DNA of 18,953 nt. It comes from Bacteroidota bacterium. GTDB lineage: Bacteria > Bacteroidota > Bacteroidia > Sphingobacteriales > Sphingobacteriaceae. The stretch lies in NCBI GenBank assembly GCA_025355225.1, contig JANYAB010000540.1, positions 1 through 18,953 of the forward strand, read 5' to 3'. The position numbers and the translations under genes are program-made. Below are positions 15,003-18,953 of the stretch, one piece after another (within the stretch, counting starts at the first letter, position 1; the number at the start of each line of letters is the position of its first letter). The notes under the pieces were generated by a model. The model saw only the letters and a list, made by a program, of their open reading frames with translations, made no database searches and was not told the DNA's origin.

Positions 15003-15030
15003 GGGCGTTCCACTTAAATGTGGAACACCC
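15003..15030. repeat. Strong hairpin GGGCGTTCCAC-N6-GTGGAACACCC
   Basis: 11-bp arms with a single mismatch (15003-15013 and 15020-15030) and loop TTAAAT. No T-run follows on either strand, so it is not a standard terminator. It could be a protein-binding site, an RNA structure or the end of a mobile element. Confidence 0.5.
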
Positions 15031-15241
15031 TTGAACACCACATTAGTTAAAAATATTAACTTATTAGAAACCAAACAAACTTGCATAGATCATAGAAATC
15101 GGAGTTTTTAAACGGCGCAGCCCTCAACGAGGCCATTGAAAACAAACAATCCCGAGTTAAACTTCGTAAGTTTTCAGCGTTAAAAATCAAAAAAACTTGC
15201 AGATGCTAATTTTTTTAGCTAACTTAGTACCATGGTTTTAG

Positions 15242-15298
15242 GCCAAATATAAATTGAGGTATAGTCTTGAGCCTAAAGTCCGGAGTAAGGAAAGACCA
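15242..15298. repeat. Heptad-period repeat block, copy 2
   Basis: Second copy of the diverged repeat. It reads GTCTTGA, GCCTAAA, GTCCGGA, GTAAGGA in 7-bp steps from 15264. Compared with copy 1 it seems to carry one extra unit (GTCCGGA) before GTAAGGA, as expected if the repeat grows or shrinks by whole heptads. Confidence 0.5.
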
Positions 15299-15440
15299 AT
15301 CGTTTAGCTTTCATGCACATTGTTTGTCGGGTGTCCTCCCGATCATCCCATTGTATTTTTTCTTCAACTATTAATCCGGACGGTAGGGCTAATAAAAACT
15401 ATTCGCTATTTCTTAATATTTATCATCATATTTTTCATAG

Positions 15441-15545
15441 CCCTGGCCTTCAGGCCGGAGTTTAAATAACTACTATTAACGGCTTTAGCCACACAAAATC
15501 ATTAGGCTATAAAATGTTCATTATCCACTACGCTAAAGTGGCAGG
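15441..15545. repeat. Cluster of REP-like small palindromes
   Basis: Contains GGCCTTCAGGCC near 15445-15456, GGCTTTAGCC near 15480-15489, and CCACT-N7-AGTGG near 15526-15542. Such groups of short GC-richer hairpins in AT-rich intergenic DNA resemble REP/BIME elements spread by IS200-like REP transposases in this phylum. No transposase gene is present here. The core GGCTTTAGCC resembles the core of the 49-bp hairpin at 5115-5163. Confidence 0.4.
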
Positions 15546-15695
15546 GCATTGAATTGCAAACCAAAAACCTAATTCTATAAAAAAATACGAACGACCATTT
15601 TCATTGTAAGTTTTAGTATGATTTAGATAGTCAATAGCTTTAATGGCTAATATTTTAATGTATTTACCGCGAAAAACCCCGTTCGTAGAAGAATA

Positions 15696-15726
15696 TTGAA
15701 AGCACCTGCCTTTCTGCATAAATTTC
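15696..15726 (+). promoter_or_regulatory. Probable promoter of the SusC-like gene
   Basis: TTG at 15696-15698, then 20 bp, then TAAATTTC at 15719-15726, which is one base off the TAnnTTTG -7 consensus with the normal Bacteroidota spacing. It would give a leader of about 37-40 nt before ATG 15770. Confidence 0.4.
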
Positions 15727-15769
15727 TTCTAATTATCAATTATTAACCCTAAAACTAAATCCAGATCTC

Positions 15770-18700
15770 ATGTTTAAAAGTTTACTCCTAAAAGGAAGGT
15801 TGATGTGTATACTGATATTATGCACGCTCTCTTCACTGGTAGTTACCGCTCAAACAAGAATTACAGGAAAGGTCATCGGCAGCGATGACAAACAGCCTGT
15901 AATTGGCGCTACCGTAAAAATTAAGGGCACAAATGCAGGTGCTGTTACCGATGTTAATGGTGTATTTACGCTTAATGCGACCACCAACGACGTATTGGTA
16001 ATATCCTACATTGGTTACCAAACAAAAGAAGTTCCGGTAACGGGGCCGTCATTAGGTACGATTACACTAACTGTAAATGCCAGTACCTTAAATGAAGTGG
16101 TAGTAACCGGTTACACGTCCCAGCGGAAAAAAGACATAACCGGCGCTGTAGCCATTGTTGATGTTACCAGTATGAAAACAGTTGTTTCAGGTAACGCAAC
16201 TTCATTATTACAGGGCCAGGCATCAGGTGTTACCGTAACTAACTCCGGGATGCCCGGCGCGGCAACCTCTATCAACATCCGTGGTATCGGGTCCATCTTC
16301 AGTACCAGTCCCCTGGTTATAATTGACGGTGTAGAGGGAAATTTGGATAATATTAATGTTAACGACATTGAATCGATCCAGGTATTAAAAGATGCCGGCT
16401 CGGGTGCTATATATGGTATACGTGCTGCGGAAGGTGTAGTGGTAGTTACCACGAAAAAAGGGAAACAGGGTAAAGCCACAATTACCTACGATGGATCGTA
16501 TGGTACACAAAGACCATTGGCCGACGGCTTTAAGGTGGCCGGTACCCAAACCTATATGCAGGCGGAGTACCTGTCTCACTTTAATGACGGCCTAACTGGT
16601 CCAGGAAACAAAAACCTGCAATTTGACCCTAATGGAACCGGAACCTATACCATTCCTGATTTTATCTCTCCGGCAGGCGCCCATACAGGTGACCCGGGTA
16701 CAACGCTTGCCTCTTACACGCTGAACCCGCTTACAGGTGTCGGTAACCAGGTAACAGCAGCAAATAAAGTAGGCACCGATTGGTTTCACGAGGTGTTTAA
16801 GCCAGCGCCTATTCAGCAGCATAACATAACTGCGAGCGGCGGTAACGATAAATCTGCCTACTTAATGTCATTGGGTTATTTAAACCAGGGGGGTACTTTG
16901 CTCTCACAATATGAAAAACGGTATTCTTTGCGTGCGAATACCAATTTTAACATTGCAGATCATATTCGCATAGGCGAAAATGCGTATATGTTTTATAAGC
17001 AAAACCCTACTGGTGGCAACCAGAATGAAGGTAATATTATTTCCCAGACTTATCGCGAGCCCCCTATTATTCCTGTTTATGATATTGCAGGTAATTTTGC
17101 AGGTACCCGCGCACCTGGCTTAAGTAATGCATCAAACCCGTATGCCGTCGCTTCGCGCTTTGCAAATAATAGTGTTAATAACGACTGGCAAATGACCGGC
17201 AATGTGTTTGGTGAAGTAGATTTCCTTAAGCACTTCAACTACCGAATGAGTTTTGGTGGTGCTATTGATAATTACTATTATCATAATTTCAACCCTGATC
17301 CTTATGAAAATGCCGAAGGTAATACCAAAGGTAATTCATACACTGAAGGCGCCGGCTATAATAGCGCTTACACCTGGGGTAATTACTTAACCTATAACCA
17401 GATTTTTGGTAAGCATAACGTTAAGGTTTTGTTAGGCTCTGAAGCCATTACCAAGTATGGCAGGCAATTGGCAGCCAGCAGAGGTAACTATCTGATATCC
17501 GTAGATCCAAACTTTGTTGACTTAGACACGGGTTCGCCAAGCACACAACAAAATACCAACAATAATGCTACGTATTCAAATACAATTCTTTCCTACTTTG
17601 CAAGGGTAGAATATCAATTTAATGATAAATATTTATTTACCGGCAACGTAAGGCGTGATGGTTCTTCATTTTTTTCTCCCAGTCACCAATACGGAACATT
17701 CCCGTCAGGAACTATCGGCTGGAGAATTTCAAAAGAAGACTTTTTGAAAAGTGTAACCTGGATAAATGATGTGAAAATACGTGCCGGTTACGGTACGTTA
17801 GGATCATTAAACGGTGTGAGCCTCCAGCCTTATAATGCATACAATTTGTACAATTCGGTTGCGGGTAATTCATTTTATGATATAAACGGAACAAGTACCT
17901 CCTCGGTATTGGGTACCTATAAAAGCCAGATCGGTAATCTAAGTACTACCTGGGAAACCAATAAAGAATCGAATATCGGTGTCGACGCTACAATACTTAA
18001 TAACAAGATCGACTTCACCTTAGATTTTTACAAAAAAACGGTAACAGGATTATTGTTCAAGAGTTCAGCGCTTGCCATAGCTAATGATGCATCACAGCCC
18101 TACAAAAACGCTGGAAATTTGCAGAATACAGGTATCGATTTTAATGTTACCTACCATGGCAATGTAAGCGACTTTAAGTACAACTTAAGCCTTAACTTAT
18201 CCCACTACAGTAACTTAGTAAATGCTTTGGCCCCGGGTACTGCTTATGAGGATTTGAACAGCGCTGGTTCAACCCGCCTGCAGAATTTTGTGAGACTGCA
18301 GCCAGGCCAACCTGTAGGTGAGTTTTTTGGATACCAGCAAATAGGTTTGTATCAATCCGCTGCTGATGTGGCAGGTTCAGCAGGTTATGCTGGTGCCAAG
18401 CCAGGTTTGATCAAATATCGTGACGTCAATGGTGACGGAAAGATAGACGCTAATGACAGAACGTTCATAGGCAATCCTAATCCTAAATTTACCGGTGGCT
18501 TTAATCTACAGGCCAATTACAAAAATTTCGATTTGAACGCATTCTTTTATGGAGTTTATGGTAATAAGATAGTAAACTATGTGAAATACTGGGTTGATTT
18601 TCCACAGGTTTTTGATGGCAACGTAAGCGCTGATATCATTACCAACTCATGGAAACCAGGCGCTGATAACAGCCACGCGACCATACCTGTTTTAACAAGA

Positions 18701-18953
18701 CAGGCTAACCTGGGTAATACCGCAGCATTCAGTTCCTATTATATTGAAAACGGATCATTCCTTAGGTTGAAATCTTTGCAGATCGGTTACAGCGTTCCTT
18801 CGGAGGAACTGAAACATATCGGTATCGCCAAATTCAGAATCTTTGTATTGGCAAACAACCTGTTTACAATAACAAAGTATGACGGTTTGGATCCGGAATT
18901 ACAGCCTTCAAATCTAGCGGATAATACCAGCTTCGGAATTGATTTTGGTAACT
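15770..18953 (+). CDS. SusC/RagA-type TonB-dependent outer membrane receptor, 3' end cut
   Basis: 1061 codons are visible in one uninterrupted frame, which leaves the window without a stop. The last residues (FGIDFGN) suggest that only about 15-20 residues are missing. The signal peptide is residues 1-27 (cleavage before Gln28). A carboxypeptidase-regulatory-like domain spans about 30-105 (ITGKVIGSDDKQPVIGATVKI ... ISYIGYQ). Next come the TonB-box-like LNEVVVTGY (108-115), the plug domain (about 118-235, with VIIDGVEG, SIQVLKDAGSGAIYGIRAA and GVVVVTTKKGK), and the barrel. A DVNGDGKIDANDR loop typical of the family is at about 18424. There is no STN domain, so control by a FecR-type anti-sigma factor is unlikely. 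These porins import glycans or other ligands with a SusD partner, expected just past the window end. Substrate unknown. Confidence 0.95.
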   Translation, partial: MFKSLLLKGRLMCILILCTLSSLVVTAQTRITGKVIGSDDKQPVIGATVKIKGTNAGAVTDVNGVFTLNATTNDVLVISYIGYQTKEVPVTGPSLGTITLTVNASTLNEVVVTGYTSQRKKDITGAVAIVDVTSMKTVVSGNATSLLQGQASGVTVTNSGMPGAATSINIRGIGSIFSTSPLVIIDGVEGNLDNINVNDIESIQVLKDAGSGAIYGIRAAEGVVVVTTKKGKQGKATITYDGSYGTQRPLADGFKVAGTQTYMQAEYLSHFNDGLTGPGNKNLQFDPNGTGTYTIPDFISPAGAHTGDPGTTLASYTLNPLTGVGNQVTAANKVGTDWFHEVFKPAPIQQHNITASGGNDKSAYLMSLGYLNQGGTLLSQYEKRYSLRANTNFNIADHIRIGENAYMFYKQNPTGGNQNEGNIISQTYREPPIIPVYDIAGNFAGTRAPGLSNASNPYAVASRFANNSVNNDWQMTGNVFGEVDFLKHFNYRMSFGGAIDNYYYHNFNPDPYENAEGNTKGNSYTEGAGYNSAYTWGNYLTYNQIFGKHNVKVLLGSEAITKYGRQLAASRGNYLISVDPNFVDLDTGSPSTQQNTNNNATYSNTILSYFARVEYQFNDKYLFTGNVRRDGSSFFSPSHQYGTFPSGTIGWRISKEDFLKSVTWINDVKIRAGYGTLGSLNGVSLQPYNAYNLYNSVAGNSFYDINGTSTSSVLGTYKSQIGNLSTTWETNKESNIGVDATILNNKIDFTLDFYKKTVTGLLFKSSALAIANDASQPYKNAGNLQNTGIDFNVTYHGNVSDFKYNLSLNLSHYSNLVNALAPGTAYEDLNSAGSTRLQNFVRLQPGQPVGEFFGYQQIGLYQSAADVAGSAGYAGAKPGLIKYRDVNGDGKIDANDRTFIGNPNPKFTGGFNLQANYKNFDLNAFFYGVYGNKIVNYVKYWVDFPQVFDGNVSADIITNSWKPGADNSHATIPVLTRQANLGNTAAFSSYYIENGSFLRLKSLQIGYSVPSEELKHIGIAKFRIFVLANNLFTITKYDGLDPELQPSNLADNTSFGIDFGN

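Larger units (their letters stand above)
14915..15769. other. 855-bp intergenic region upstream of the SusC-like gene
   Basis: No gene is supported on either strand. The stretch holds the heptad repeats, a strong hairpin at 15003-15030, a small inverted repeat AGTTAA-N5-TTAACT at 15045-15061, a GCTAA/TTAGC hairpin at 15205-15219, the second heptad copy at 15242-15298, REP-like palindromes at 15441-15545, and the probable SusC promoter at 15696-15726. It looks like an accumulation of non-coding repeats, possibly old mobile element remains. Confidence 0.5.

Noticed and set aside
15093..15209. Short plus-strand frame of nearly 40 codons that reads somewhat like protein (EFLNGAALNEAIENKQ)
   Set aside because: No start codon, no homology I can name and it ends in a low-complexity tail. 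It may be a gene fragment, but that cannot be supported.
15528..15719. Minus-strand open frame of 63 codons
   Set aside because: Lies in the repeat-rich gap and overlaps the probable SusC promoter; residue pattern is unlike a folded protein.
16111..16479. Minus-strand open frame of 122 codons
   Set aside because: Shadow of the plug-domain region of the SusC-like gene, whose frame is continuous and carries all family motifs.
1..18953. tRNA, rRNA, CRISPR array, riboswitch or complete insertion sequence
   Set aside because: None was seen on either strand by eye; a covariance-model scan was not possible here.

Overview
The window comes from a Bacteroidota chromosome and best fits the family Sphingobacteriaceae; Mucilaginibacter or Pedobacter is an inference. 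The evidence is a SusC/RagA-type TonB-dependent receptor, a LytS-like kinase with a LytTR regulator, a GMC oxidoreductase paired with a Tat-exported small subunit, weak Shine-Dalgarno sites, and promoter elements matching the Bacteroidota TAnnTTTG -7 box. No tRNA, rRNA, CRISPR array or complete transposase gene is visible.

Left part (1-5070): a PAP2/AUR1-like lipid phosphatase or transferase cut by the window edge; a secreted TPR protein whose membrane segment lies in the -1 frame behind a run of nine A; a CAP-domain lipoprotein; a minus-strand pair of a one-repeat DUF1456 protein and TruC (tRNA pseudouridine-65 synthase); and a plus-strand pair of a degenerate DEAD-box helicase-like protein and a 74-residue acidic protein.

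Middle part (5100-12240): a carbohydrate block. It holds a NagX/HGSNAT-like membrane acetyltransferase behind a striking 49-bp hairpin, a secreted Dabb-domain protein, an exported GH29 alpha-L-fucosidase, and a divergent FucP-type fucose/proton symporter. A perfect 8-bp inverted repeat lies in the 328-bp divergent region between the last two. Next comes a GMC flavoenzyme with its gluconate-2-dehydrogenase-subunit-3-like partner, probably a periplasmic sugar or glycoside dehydrogenase. Together these suggest release, import and oxidation of fucosylated or other decorated sugars; the later fucose pathway genes are not in the window.

Right part (12614-18953): a minus-strand LytS-like kinase and LytTR regulator pair, about 1.4 kb with almost no coding sequence, and a SusC-like receptor running off the window end (1061 codons visible, no STN domain). 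The 1.4-kb stretch is the richest in unexplained structure. It has a strong terminator with no recognised gene before it, two perfect inverted repeats, a diverged repeat built on a 7-bp period and present twice 363 bp apart, a strong hairpin without a T-tail, and a cluster of REP-like palindromes. I see no complete novel defence or metabolic system. The most interesting items are the frameshifted TPR gene, the heptad repeat pair, the 49-bp hairpin and the degenerate helicase pair.
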